A DNA stretch of 64,000 nucleotides, from assembly GCA_017795105.1 (NCBI GenBank), contig CP051247.1, positions 2,852,001-2,916,000 of the forward strand, given 5' to 3'. Positions 42,203 through 50,514 of this stretch are shown one piece after another. Position 1 is the stretch's first letter, and each line of letters opens with the position of its first letter. Origin of the DNA: Planctomycetaceae bacterium (lineage in GTDB: Bacteria; Planctomycetota; Planctomycetia; Planctomycetales; Planctomycetaceae). A program made the translations under genes and the position numbers. The notes beneath the pieces were generated by a model that ran no database searches, was not told where the DNA came from, and saw only the letters and a program-made list of their open reading frames with translations.

Positions 42203-42868
42203 TTACTCGAGTTCTTCGAGTTGCAGGCGATAGAGACGGGCGACGACTTTCGCGATCGTCACGGTTCGCTCTGCCGTTGCTTCCGTCAGCCAGTCGTTCA
42301 ACGTTAACAGTTCATGGAACTCTTCCATGTGAGAGGGATCGTTCTCGCCATGATACAGCAGGAACTTCACCTGATCCGCGTCCAGCTGCAACTGCTCCTT
42401 GATCGCCCTGCCCCATTGCGAGGCTTTGTGCTGGCCAAGCCCTTCGATAATGAACATCGCTCCCAGCAACGGCAACGGATTGGGCTGTGATGCCTGATGA
42501 TACATGCAAGCCGAAAATGCCTCAGAGCCAATGTTCTTGCTGGCCGCCTGAATCTCTTCCAGCGTCCCGCCGACGGAAAGAAAGTCCTGTTCGAGGAGTT
42601 CATAATCGCGATGTTCGGTGACGGCATGCTGCAGCAGTCGCGATCGGAACTCCGCGAACGGTGGCGTCATCGATGAGGCCGCTCTGCTGATCCAGCCAGA
42701 GCCCTCGATGACCTGTTGCCGCAGGTTAAGCAGCAGCGTGCGATAGTCTTCGAGACGAAACTTCTTCCGCTGCAGCTTCTCGATGATCGGCACCTGATTC
42801 AGCTGTGAATCAAAATCGCTCCAGACAATCAACAGATCCTGTAAGACCGCTTCCGCCAGTTGTGACAC
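42203..42868 (-). CDS. Heme-oxygenase-like diiron-type oxidase (HDO superfamily)
   Basis: 221 aa, all helical. The metal-binding pattern of the HDO superfamily is present: Glu55 ('QQVIEGSG'), acid/His cluster at 81-88 ('HAVTEHRD'), Glu142 ('FIIEGLG') and His173-x3-Asp177-x2-His180 ('LYHGENDPSHMEEF'). The spacing H-x3-D-x2-H equals that of the CADD and related proteins. Characterised members (UndA, CADD, SznF) carry out O2-dependent oxidative cleavage or N-oxygenation. Here it sits between a KAS III-type condensing enzyme and an unknown protein, so it probably acts on the condensation product. The reaction is inference. Confidence 0.87.
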   Translation of the reverse strand: MSQLAEAVLQDLLIVWSDFDSQLNQVPIIEKLQRKKFRLEDYRTLLLNLRQQVIEGSGWISRAASSMTPPFAEFRSRLLQHAVTEHRDYELLEQDFLSVGGTLEEIQAASKNIGSEAFSACMYHQASQPNPLPLLGAMFIIEGLGQHKASQWGRAIKEQLQLDADQVKFLLYHGENDPSHMEEFHELLTLNDWLTEATAERTVTIAKVVARLYRLQLEELE

Positions 42869-42896
42869 AGTATTAACCTTTATCGTGAATAGTCGC

Positions 42897-44030
42897 TCAA
42901 ATAACAGTTAACTGCATAAATGAAACGATCGCCCGCCCGCTTTCGGGAACCGCGCACAATAATCGCTGTCCGGGTACGAGACGTCCTTCATTCAAGAGTT
43001 CTTCCAGCATCAGCAGCAGAGACGCCGAGCCGGTGTTTCCGCGTGTGTAGAGATTATTGAACCATCGCTCTTCAGGAATCATGCAGCCGGCTTTCTCCAT
43101 GAGCGGAACCAGCTGCTTTCGCAGACCATGCGTGGAGTAGTGACAGAGAAACAGATCGATTTCGTCGACGCGAATCAGTCCTTCTCGAATCAGGGTGACG
43201 TAGGCATTCACCCAAACCGGCAGCATCTGCTCCAGTAGGTCGAAGTCCTGCCAGAGGAAAAACGCTCCCTGTTGAATAGCGTCATCAAGAGTCGCGTGCA
43301 GGTTCCATGGCTGTGGACTCTCGCTGAACTGTGGCAGTGGTTTACCGGCGACCATGCAGGCATCGAACCGGTCGGCGAACGATCGAAGCCGGATCCAGTC
43401 GATTCGCAGGCTGCGACCATGAGAATTCGGTTTCGCTTCGAGAATGGCGGCTCCTGCTCCATCCGAGAGAGTCCACCGGAGATACTCCGCCGCCAGCGGG
43501 AGTCCCTCATCGGCGTTCAGAGCAACGGTTCCTTCGTAATGCCCGGGGCGGAAGAAGCGACTGGCAAACTCACCCGCGGTGACAGCCGCAGTCGTATGTT
43601 CTCCCGACTGGATCTGAAGCAGGGCGTACTTCAGGGCCATCATGCTGCTGGCACAAACACTCTGGAAACTGGCCACCTCCAGTGGGGGCAACCGGCTTTC
43701 CGCGTGAACCATGCTCCCGATACCCGGCACGAGCACATCGTTCTGAGAAGTGCCGCACGCGAGGAACGAGAGATCTCGCGGAACGATCTCCGATTGCCGC
43801 AGAGCATCTTCCAGTGCCATGTGCTGCAGGCGGGCCACCGTCCAATCCGTCGAGCCATCCGGCTGGATCGCATAGTAACGCTGTTGAATCTGGTTGTGCC
43901 GTAAGGCGATTTTGCCGAGCCGGGAGGGACGCCCGTGGATGCGACCGATGTAGTCTTCCATCTCAGAATTGGAAACCGGATGCCCCGGCAGGCATTTGCC
44001 GAGAGCGTTGATATAGACAGAATCCGGCAT
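42897..44030 (-). CDS. KAS III-type condensing enzyme (FabH-like)
   Basis: 377 aa. Thiolase fold with the Cys-His-Asn triad: Cys126 ('QSVCASSMMAL'), His297 ('LFLCHYSTHG') and Asn332 ('RGNTGSASLLL'). It is longer than housekeeping FabH (about 317) and lacks the usual 'GGP.YG' type ending; 'DGAGAAILEA' is conserved. The length and N-terminal 'INALGKCLPGHPVSN' resemble secondary-metabolism KAS III proteins of the DarB/StlD type more than FabH. It catalyses Claisen condensation of acyl thioesters. First gene of a three-gene operon with gaps of 28 and 14 bases. Confidence 0.9.
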   Translation of the reverse strand: MPDSVYINALGKCLPGHPVSNSEMEDYIGRIHGRPSRLGKIALRHNQIQQRYYAIQPDGSTDWTVARLQHMALEDALRQSEIVPRDLSFLACGTSQNDVLVPGIGSMVHAESRLPPLEVASFQSVCASSMMALKYALLQIQSGEHTTAAVTAGEFASRFFRPGHYEGTVALNADEGLPLAAEYLRWTLSDGAGAAILEAKPNSHGRSLRIDWIRLRSFADRFDACMVAGKPLPQFSESPQPWNLHATLDDAIQQGAFFLWQDFDLLEQMLPVWVNAYVTLIREGLIRVDEIDLFLCHYSTHGLRKQLVPLMEKAGCMIPEERWFNNLYTRGNTGSASLLLMLEELLNEGRLVPGQRLLCAVPESGRAIVSFMQLTVI

Positions 44031-44141
44031 TCAATCATTCCGCACGTCGTAAATTCGCAAGGGCTTTTCTGGCGATGCTATCCTAGTGGAAGCAACCGGG
44101 AATAACCATACGTCCAGGGTCGTCTGCGTTCAGGCAGCACC

Positions 44142-44178
44142 AACAAAAAAAGCCACCCTCGTTTCCGAAGGCGGCTTT
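44142..44178 (-). terminator. Rho-independent terminator of the PDZ gene
   Basis: On the minus strand a 13-bp stem (AAAGCCGCCTTCG / CGAGGGTGGCTTT, two G-U pairs) closed by a GAAA tetraloop is followed by a T-tract. It lies about 30 bases past the PDZ gene stop. Confidence 0.9.
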
Positions 44179-44207
44179 GCGGGACAGGCAGCGGTCCCGG
44201 TTATCTG

Positions 44208-44624
44208 TTAGTCGCGGTATGAGTAGTACCGGATCTCACCGCGGCAGCGATCGAGGTCGGCGTGGATGGTGAAGATGCCTCGGCCGCGGACGTCCCGGAC
44301 TCGCAGGTCAGCTCGATGGCCGGCTCGACGCAGGGCTCGTTCATAGTCGCCGTCGTGAGTCAGACGGTAGCCGTCGATGCTGAGAATCACGTCCCCTTCT
44401 TCCAGACCAATCCGCCAGGCTTCAGTCCCTTTCACGACTCCCTTTACAACCATTCCGTTGCAGGTCTGGCGACCGTAGAAGCCGAGCTTGGGAATCTCAT
44501 CGTGGTGATGATGATCCAGTTCCGGCTTGACCAGATAGAGCCGGTCGCCGGCCTGAGCCGAGACAGCAGCGAAGGAAACAGCAGCAACAGCAACGAACAG
44601 TTTGGCAGCATTGGAAAGCGTCAT
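44208..44624 (-). CDS. Secreted small PDZ-domain protein
   Basis: 138 aa from ATG 44624 (AAGGGA upstream); the ORF extension to 44684 is rejected. Signal peptide 'AAKLFVAVAAVSFAAVSAQA'. A HHHH stretch is followed by one PDZ domain: 'KLGFYGRQTCNGMVVKGVV', 'AWRIGLEEGDVILSIDGYRL' and 'LRVRDVRGRGIFTIHADL'. There is no protease domain, so it is a stand-alone PDZ protein that may bind C-terminal peptides. A strong terminator with a tetraloop follows. A 10-bp inverted repeat lies upstream at 44706-44774. Confidence 0.83.
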   Translation of the reverse strand: MTLSNAAKLFVAVAAVSFAAVSAQAGDRLYLVKPELDHHHHDEIPKLGFYGRQTCNGMVVKGVVKGTEAWRIGLEEGDVILSIDGYRLTHDGDYERALRRAGHRADLRVRDVRGRGIFTIHADLDRCRGEIRYYSYRD

Positions 44625-44705
44625 GATTTCGTCCCTTTGTATTTGATTGAGTCTGTTTTCAGTGACTTGTTTTGAACTCCTCATGAGATACAGGGCGAAT
44701 TCCAG

Positions 44706-44774
44706 CCGCCTGTCGGGACGTCAAAAGCCCGTTTGCCGACAAAGATTTTGTAAATTCTGCAAAGCGACAGGCGG
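44706..44774. promoter_or_regulatory. Inverted repeat between PDZ and M48 genes
   Basis: CCGCCTGTCG (44706-44715) and CGACAGGCGG (44765-44774) are perfect inverted arms 49 bases apart, in the 376-base divergent spacer 44625-45000. It is upstream of both genes. Nothing else is supported in this spacer. Confidence 0.4.
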
Positions 44775-45000
44775 AAAACGCTCCGCTGACGAATTGAACG
44801 AATCGACCAATATTCCGTAACAAACCACTACTGCGACACTTACGGCGAGACCACTCGTGAGCGGCGTTCGATGGGGGGTGTCAAGAGGAAGCCGGAAAGA
44901 AATCCCGTTGAGGCGATTCGGGGATCGCTGCTAAATTCCGCGCATTGAACTGACAGACTTTTTGCGCGCACAGACGCCCTCCCCTGATGGAGACGCAGCG

Positions 45001-45915
45001 ATGTTTTCTTTCCGTATTCTTCTGGTCGCCGTGCTGCTGGTCTCCGGACTGGTCGCTTTCGGCTGCCGTTCCACGCCAGTCAGCAACCGCAAGCAGCTCG
45101 TGTTGATTCCCGAGCAGCACGAGGTTCAGCTCGGCATGCAGGCCTATGAAGAGATCCTGGCTGAAGAGAAGATCTCGACCAATCAGCATTACATCGAGAT
45201 GGTCAACCGGGTCGGGAAACGAATCGCTGAGGCCTCCGGTCACGATGAATACCTGTGGGAATTCCGCGTGATCGATTCGCCGACGGCCAACGCCTTCGCC
45301 CTGCCGGGTGGAAAGGTTGCTATCTACGAAGGGATTCTGCCGATCTGCGAGAACGAAGCCGGTCTGGCCGTGGTGATGTCGCATGAAGTCGCTCACGCGA
45401 TCGCACGTCACGGCGGCGAGCGGATGACGCAGCAGGGAGCCGTGACGGCTGCCGGAAAAATGGTCGACTTCTATTCGAAGGATCGGGAGAAGAAGGAGCA
45501 GGAACGCATCCGGGCCCTCTTCGGAGCCGCCTCTCAGTATGGATACATTCTTCCCTACAGCCGCAAGCATGAATCGGAAGCCGATGAGATTGGGCTGATT
45601 CTGATGTCGCGAGCCGGGTACGACCCGCGGGAAGCTCCCCGATTCTGGAAGCGCTTCTCGGAGTTGAACGCCGAGAAGCCGCCGGAATTCATGTCGACTC
45701 ACCCATCTGACGAACGCCGGGCCGCCGATCTCGAAGCGATGCTGCCGGAAGCCCTGGCCGAGTACGAGCAGGCGCCGGAGCAGTTTGCCTTGGGCAAGCC
45801 GATCTTCAATGCCGGAAATCTGGCCGGAAAGCCGTCTGCGGGGGAGTCGAAGGTCGTGCCCGCCGCTGCTCTGCAGGGCCCGGATTCGGCCGATCCGTTC
45901 CTCTCTCAACCGTAA
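45001..45915 (+). CDS. M48-family metallopeptidase, probable lipoprotein
   Basis: 304 aa from ATG 45001. Signal with a lipobox-like end 'LVAFGC' (Cys22). Zinc motif HEVAH (128-132) with the third ligand Glu193 in 'HESEADEIG', the M48B/BepA-type signature. 'TANAFALPGGKVAIYEGIL' and 'STHPSDERRAADLEAM' are conserved blocks. Periplasmic or outer-membrane-attached members degrade misfolded outer-membrane proteins or process lipoproteins. There is no TPR domain after the protease part, unlike BepA. Same strand as the antiporter gene, 131 bases on. Confidence 0.92.
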   Translation: MFSFRILLVAVLLVSGLVAFGCRSTPVSNRKQLVLIPEQHEVQLGMQAYEEILAEEKISTNQHYIEMVNRVGKRIAEASGHDEYLWEFRVIDSPTANAFALPGGKVAIYEGILPICENEAGLAVVMSHEVAHAIARHGGERMTQQGAVTAAGKMVDFYSKDREKKEQERIRALFGAASQYGYILPYSRKHESEADEIGLILMSRAGYDPREAPRFWKRFSELNAEKPPEFMSTHPSDERRAADLEAMLPEALAEYEQAPEQFALGKPIFNAGNLAGKPSAGESKVVPAAALQGPDSADPFLSQP

Positions 45916-46046
45916 TCGGCCCGCTCTTCCCCATTTCGCCACAGTTGAGGGGATAGGCGACAGCGGATAGAGTTGACGCGTTATGAGCACCGTGGTCGCG
46001 GTCCGTTCCGCGCTCACCCCTCATCACGCTGGCTCGAAAGGTCGTT

Positions 46047-47141
46047 TTGGAACATCTCATTCCCCATCACTGGTTCGCGGACGCCAACTCGATCCTGCTG
46101 CTGATCTACGCCATCGGCGGTCTGTACTTCCTGCGGATGGGAGCGGAATGGCTGGTCGAAGGAGCTTCCGCTCTGGCCTATCGAATCGGCATGCCGGAAG
46201 TGGTTGTCGGAGCGACGATTGTCTCGCTCGGAACAACGACTCCTGAATGCGCCGTCTCCGTCCTCGCCGCCTGGAACGGCAATGCCGGGCTGGCTCTGGG
46301 GAACGCGATCGGTTCGGTCATCTGTGATTCCGCCCTGATTTTCGGCCTTGGCTGCCTGATGGTCCGACTGCCTGCTGACAAGTTCATCCTCTCCCGGCAG
46401 GGCTGGGTGCAGTTTGGCTCGGCGGCTCTGCTGAGCGCGATCTGCTATTTCATGTACTTCCGCGACGGCGACAACGCTCAGATCACGCGGCCCGTCGGCA
46501 TCGGCCTGCTGGTTCTGCTCGGCGTCTACATGGTGTTCTCCGTGAAATGGTCGCGACGACATCCGATGGAGATGACGGCTCGTGTATCTGAGAACATCGC
46601 CGAACATGTCGAACCCAACGAAGAAGTCCACGTCGCCGATGAGCACGTGACTGAAAAGGGGGCCGTCGCCCTGATAGGAATGATGATCGCCGGGCTGGTG
46701 GTCGTCATCTTTTCCGGTCATTTCGCCATTGAATCGGTCTCGGAGCTGGCCATCCGCATTGGCATTCCTCAGCTCGTGATCGCCGCGACACTGGTGGCTC
46801 TGGGAACTTCGCTACCGGAACTGGTGGTCGGGTACACGGCGATTCGCCGGGGGCATCCCGAACTGCTGGTCGGCAACGTGCTGGGAGCCGACATTCTGAA
46901 CATTCTGTTCGTCACCGGGGCGGCTGCCGCTGCGGCTCCGCTGCCGATTGTCGAGGCGGGCGCCAAGCTGCCGGATATCTTTCTGAAGCTGCATCTGCCC
47001 GCCATGATGCTGATTCTGGTTTACTTCCGAGCCTGTATTTTCCGGGCCACCCGCGTCGGCCACTTCAGTCGCTGGATGGGCATTCCGCTGCTGATCATGT
47101 ACGTCAGCTATGCGGTGTCTCAGTTCGTAGTGAGTCTGTAA
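46047..47141 (+). CDS. Calcium/cation antiporter (CaCA, YrbG type)
   Basis: 364 aa, start TTG at 46047. Two homologous alpha-repeats: the first has 'GATIVSLGTTTPECAVSV' and 'GNAIGSVICDSALIFG', the second 'AATLVALGTSLPELVVGY' and 'GNVLGADILNILFV'. About ten transmembrane helices, in the inner membrane. Family members exchange Ca2+ or other divalent cations for Na+, K+ or H+. The central cytoplasmic loop (about 165-200) is rich in Glu and His ('EHVEPNEEVHVADEHV'), which could sense cations. The TTG start is unusual; no better start is in frame. Confidence 0.9.
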   Translation: MEHLIPHHWFADANSILLLIYAIGGLYFLRMGAEWLVEGASALAYRIGMPEVVVGATIVSLGTTTPECAVSVLAAWNGNAGLALGNAIGSVICDSALIFGLGCLMVRLPADKFILSRQGWVQFGSAALLSAICYFMYFRDGDNAQITRPVGIGLLVLLGVYMVFSVKWSRRHPMEMTARVSENIAEHVEPNEEVHVADEHVTEKGAVALIGMMIAGLVVVIFSGHFAIESVSELAIRIGIPQLVIAATLVALGTSLPELVVGYTAIRRGHPELLVGNVLGADILNILFVTGAAAAAAPLPIVEAGAKLPDIFLKLHLPAMMLILVYFRACIFRATRVGHFSRWMGIPLLIMYVSYAVSQFVVSL

Positions 47142-47237
47142 CGCAGACTCCGAAGCCGACTGTCCGTGCCGGAACGGAACCGCCCGTCCTTCGGAATGGC
47201 GGCAAGGAACACGATTCAATAAGGAGAAACGATCGAG

Positions 47238-48719
47238 ATGGATATTCGCGCTGCTCAGGAGCTTTCGTCGGACAAGAAACTCGAGGGTCTGGTGCTGTTC
47301 ATCAGCAATGGATCGGCATCGTCGGTTCCTCAGGAACTGGCCGGAGCGGTCGAGCAACTTCTCCCGCGTCTCATTGAATCGGACGACATGCCCAAGAAAG
47401 CGGGCGAAACGCGCCTGCTTTACGGACAGGCCGCCCCTCTTCCCGCCCGAGTGTTGCTCGTCGGAATGGGCAAGGCCGACGCCGGTGTCGACAATGAAGG
47501 CAGCCGGTTCAAAGCCTTCTGCACCGCGGCTCGTGTGCTCTGCGACAAAGCCGATCGGAACATCGCCTGGGTGCTCCCGCCGGTCGAGAACTCACAGATC
47601 GATCAGCAGCGGCAGCTCGAACTGGCCGCGGCTGCAATCGAAGTCGGCGTGCTGACGCAGGGCGTTTATCAGCAGGAAAAGAAGAAGTTTCCCTACAAAT
47701 CGGTCCAGCTGCTCAACGCGGGTGACAACGCCGATCAGGCGGTTGCCAACGGGCGGATTCTCGGCCAGTCGATCAACATCACCCGCGACCTGATCAACCG
47801 CTGTGCGAGCGAAGTCACGCCGACCACGTTCGCCGATCGAGCCGCCTCACTGGCGGGCGAAGTCGGGCTGACCTGTCAGATCTTCGACGAAGCTCAGCTC
47901 AAGAAGGAAAAGATGGGATCGATGCTGGCGGTCGCCAAAGGCTCCGACCAGCCGCCGCGAATGGTCAAGCTCGAATACAAGGGCGCCGGCGATGCCCCGT
48001 TTATCTCGCTGATCGGCAAAGGCGTGACGTACGACAGCGGCGGATTGTCGATCAAGCCGAGCGACAGCATGAAGACGATGAAGTCGGACATGTCAGGAGC
48101 CGCCACCGTGCTCGGTTTGATGCACGCGGTTGCCGCCCTGAAGCTGCCGATCAACGTTCGCGGCTACTGTGGCCTCGTCGAAAACATGATCAGTGGGCGT
48201 TCCTATCGCGTCGGCGATATCCTCACCGCCCGCAACGGCACGACCATCGAAGTTCTCAACACCGATGCCGAAGGACGTCTCGTTCTGGCCGATGTCCTCT
48301 GCTACGCCGTCGATGATGGCTGCGAGAAGATGATCGACTTCGCCACGCTGACCGGCTCCTGTGTCGTCGCGCTCGGCGAAGATTATTCGGGTCTCTTCAC
48401 CAACTCGCAGGACTGGTGTGACGAATTCGTTCAGGCCGCCGACGCAACCGGAGAAAAGGTCTGGCAGCTGCCGATGTGCGACTCGTTCAACGATCAGCTC
48501 AAGTCCGACGTGGCCGACTGCCGCAATGTCGGCGCCCGCTGGGGCGGAGCGATCACCGCGGCCAAGTTCCTGGAAAAGTTTGTCAGCGAGACCCCGTGGA
48601 TTCACTGCGACATCGCCGGCCCGGCCTTCCGCTCGGAAAGCAAACCCGAACGCGACGGCGGCGCCACCGGCGTCCTGCTGAGAACCGTCCTCGAACTCCT
48701 GAAAAAGCGAACCGCCTGA
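47238..48719 (+). CDS. pepA: Leucyl aminopeptidase (M17)
   Basis: 493 aa. Zinc exopeptidase that removes N-terminal amino acids; cytoplasmic hexamer in known members. The dinuclear-metal and active-site motifs are 'LIGKGVTYDSGGLSIKP', 'MKSDMSGAATVLG' and 'NTDAEGRLVLADVLCYA'; 'FATLTGSCVVALG' follows. The N-terminal domain (1-170) is typical. The PepA DNA-binding role in E. coli is not implied. Ribosome site AAGGAG lies upstream. Followed by an inverted-palindrome repeat. Confidence 0.95.
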   Translation: MDIRAAQELSSDKKLEGLVLFISNGSASSVPQELAGAVEQLLPRLIESDDMPKKAGETRLLYGQAAPLPARVLLVGMGKADAGVDNEGSRFKAFCTAARVLCDKADRNIAWVLPPVENSQIDQQRQLELAAAAIEVGVLTQGVYQQEKKKFPYKSVQLLNAGDNADQAVANGRILGQSINITRDLINRCASEVTPTTFADRAASLAGEVGLTCQIFDEAQLKKEKMGSMLAVAKGSDQPPRMVKLEYKGAGDAPFISLIGKGVTYDSGGLSIKPSDSMKTMKSDMSGAATVLGLMHAVAALKLPINVRGYCGLVENMISGRSYRVGDILTARNGTTIEVLNTDAEGRLVLADVLCYAVDDGCEKMIDFATLTGSCVVALGEDYSGLFTNSQDWCDEFVQAADATGEKVWQLPMCDSFNDQLKSDVADCRNVGARWGGAITAAKFLEKFVSETPWIHCDIAGPAFRSESKPERDGGATGVLLRTVLELLKKRTA

Positions 48720-48762
48720 CGTTCTCGACGGTCCTGATAGAGCTGTCTCGCTAGAGAAGTAG

Positions 48763-48904
48763 GGTGCGTCTTGACGCACCGACTACACGACCGCGACCTC
48801 CACGAACGTCGCCGCCAGGCCGAAAGACGCATTCGGATTCTCCCAGACAACGTCAAGAGATCACCCACTAGATCTTCGATCCGATTGGTGCGTCAAGACG
48901 CACC
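48763..48904. repeat. Family E palindrome pair
   Basis: GGTGCGTC-TT-GACGCACC (48763-48780) and its inverted partner GGTGCGTC-AA-GACGCACC (48887-48904) flank 106 bases between pepA and the aminotransferase gene. The architecture matches families A to D. Confidence 0.85.
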
Positions 48905-48959
48905 CTACAGACTGTAATGCTCCCCCCGAAGCCGAACTTTCCGATCAGGAACAACAGCG

Positions 48960-50069
48960 ATGAGTGAGAACTGGATTTCTGACCGGATGCGGAATATCGA
49001 TGCGTCCGGAATTCGTAAGGTCTTCGACCTGGCCGCGACGATGACCGACCCGATCAACCTCAGCATCGGGCAGCCGCACTTCGACACGCCCGAGCCGATC
49101 AAAGAAGCGTTTCATCAGGCCATCGAAAGCGGAAAAAACGCTTACAGCCAGACGCAGGGAATCAAGCCGCTGATCGATCGGATTCAGGCCGATGTCGATC
49201 GCGAATACGGACAGGACGATCGCAAGGCGTTCATCACCAGCGGCACCAGTGGCGGCCTGATGCTGGCTCTGTGCACGCTGGTCAACCCGGGTGACGAAGT
49301 CATCGTTTTCGATCCCTGGTTCGTGATGTACAAGCATCTGACGACCCTCGCCGGCGGAAAAGTCGTCCAGATCGACACCTACCCCGACTTCAGGATCGAC
49401 ATCGACAAGGTTGCCGCGGCCATCACCGATCGCACCAAGGTCATTCTCTTCAACAGCCCGAGCAATCCCACGGGAGCCGTCCCCAGTCCCGAAGAAGTGC
49501 AGGGACTGGCCGAACTGGCGATGAAGCACGACATCGCGCTGATCAGCGATGAGATCTATCGCACCTTCTGTTACGACGACAATTTCTGCAGCCCGGTCGA
49601 GTACAATCCGCAGACGATCGTCATCGACGGCTTCAGCAAGTCGCACTCGATGACCGGTCACCGCGTCGGCTTCTGTCACGGCCCGCAGCACATCGTGCAG
49701 CAGATGCTCAAACTGCAGCAGTTTACGTTTGTCTGTTCGCCGCATCCTGCTCAATGGGCCGCTCTGGCCGCCTGCGATGTTGATATGACAAACGAAGTCA
49801 ACGACTATCGCGGCAAGCGGGACTACATGCTCGACCAGCTCAAGGATTACGAGATTCACGGAGCCGGCGGAGCCTTTTATCTGTTCGTCAAAGCTCCCTG
49901 GGGCACCGGAACGGAATTCGTAAAAGAAGCGATCGCCCGTAACCTGCTCATCATCCCCGGCAATGTCTTCAGCAGCAAGGACACGCACTTCCGGATCTCG
50001 TACGCCGCAACCGAGCAAACGCTCGAACGCGGAGCGAAAGTGCTGAAAGAACTGCTCCACGCCCGTTGA
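48960..50069 (+). CDS. Class I/II PLP-dependent aminotransferase
   Basis: 369 aa, cytoplasmic. Fold type I enzyme with 'INLSIGQPHFDTPEPIKEA', the cofactor pocket 'NSPSNPTGAV' (Asn169), 'ISDEIYRTF' (Asp197, Tyr200) and the Schiff-base Lys227 in 'DGFSKSHSMTGHRVGF'. It belongs to the aspartate/aromatic aminotransferase group (AspC-type, subgroup Ib). The exact amino acid pair is not decidable. Downstream lies a region of family A and C palindromes. Confidence 0.93.
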   Translation: MSENWISDRMRNIDASGIRKVFDLAATMTDPINLSIGQPHFDTPEPIKEAFHQAIESGKNAYSQTQGIKPLIDRIQADVDREYGQDDRKAFITSGTSGGLMLALCTLVNPGDEVIVFDPWFVMYKHLTTLAGGKVVQIDTYPDFRIDIDKVAAAITDRTKVILFNSPSNPTGAVPSPEEVQGLAELAMKHDIALISDEIYRTFCYDDNFCSPVEYNPQTIVIDGFSKSHSMTGHRVGFCHGPQHIVQQMLKLQQFTFVCSPHPAQWAALAACDVDMTNEVNDYRGKRDYMLDQLKDYEIHGAGGAFYLFVKAPWGTGTEFVKEAIARNLLIIPGNVFSSKDTHFRISYAATEQTLERGAKVLKELLHAR

Positions 50070-50083
50070 GTACCCGCCCATTG

Positions 50084-50481
50084 CGGCGGCATCCTGTCGC
50101 CGAATGCGCGCTGCTTTCTTGAAGACACAGCGTCCAGCATCGACTCGAATCATGGATGAGTCGATGTGCTCTTCCGAACGTCACGATCAGCCACGTCCCT
50201 TCCGAGGTCTGGCCGCAAGCATGGGGGCTCAAGCATGAGCACTGGCGAGACGCCAGTGGCACCCCAGTGCTGATCCAGTCGTAGCGGCGGCATCCTGCCG
50301 CCGATTGTGCGTGACCCATCAGAAGGGGTAAGGAATGGCAGGCACACTTCCATTTCGCCTTTCCTCCACTTTCTGCAAGTTGAGCTTCGCGAGAGGTGCA
50401 CTCTCCAACGGCTGCGCCGCTCCGATCTGCTCTCACGGACGTAGCAGTCAACCACGTCCCTTCGGCGGCAGGATGCCGCCG
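50084..50481. repeat. Cluster of family A and C palindromes
   Basis: Family A copies at 50084-50102 (CGGCGGCATCCTGTCGCCG), 50285-50303 and 50463-50481 (inverted), plus a family C copy CACTGGCG-AGA-CGCCAGTG at 50240-50258. The gap 50070-50514 holds no other feature I can support. Confidence 0.8.
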
Positions 50482-50514
50482 CTACAGATGCAACTGGGTT
50501 CAGCGAAAAGCATC

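Noticed and set aside
42203..42868. Calling the diiron-type protein UndA or a thiaminase TenA
   Set aside because: Only the general HDO metal pattern is visible; the substrate-defining residues cannot be checked by eye.
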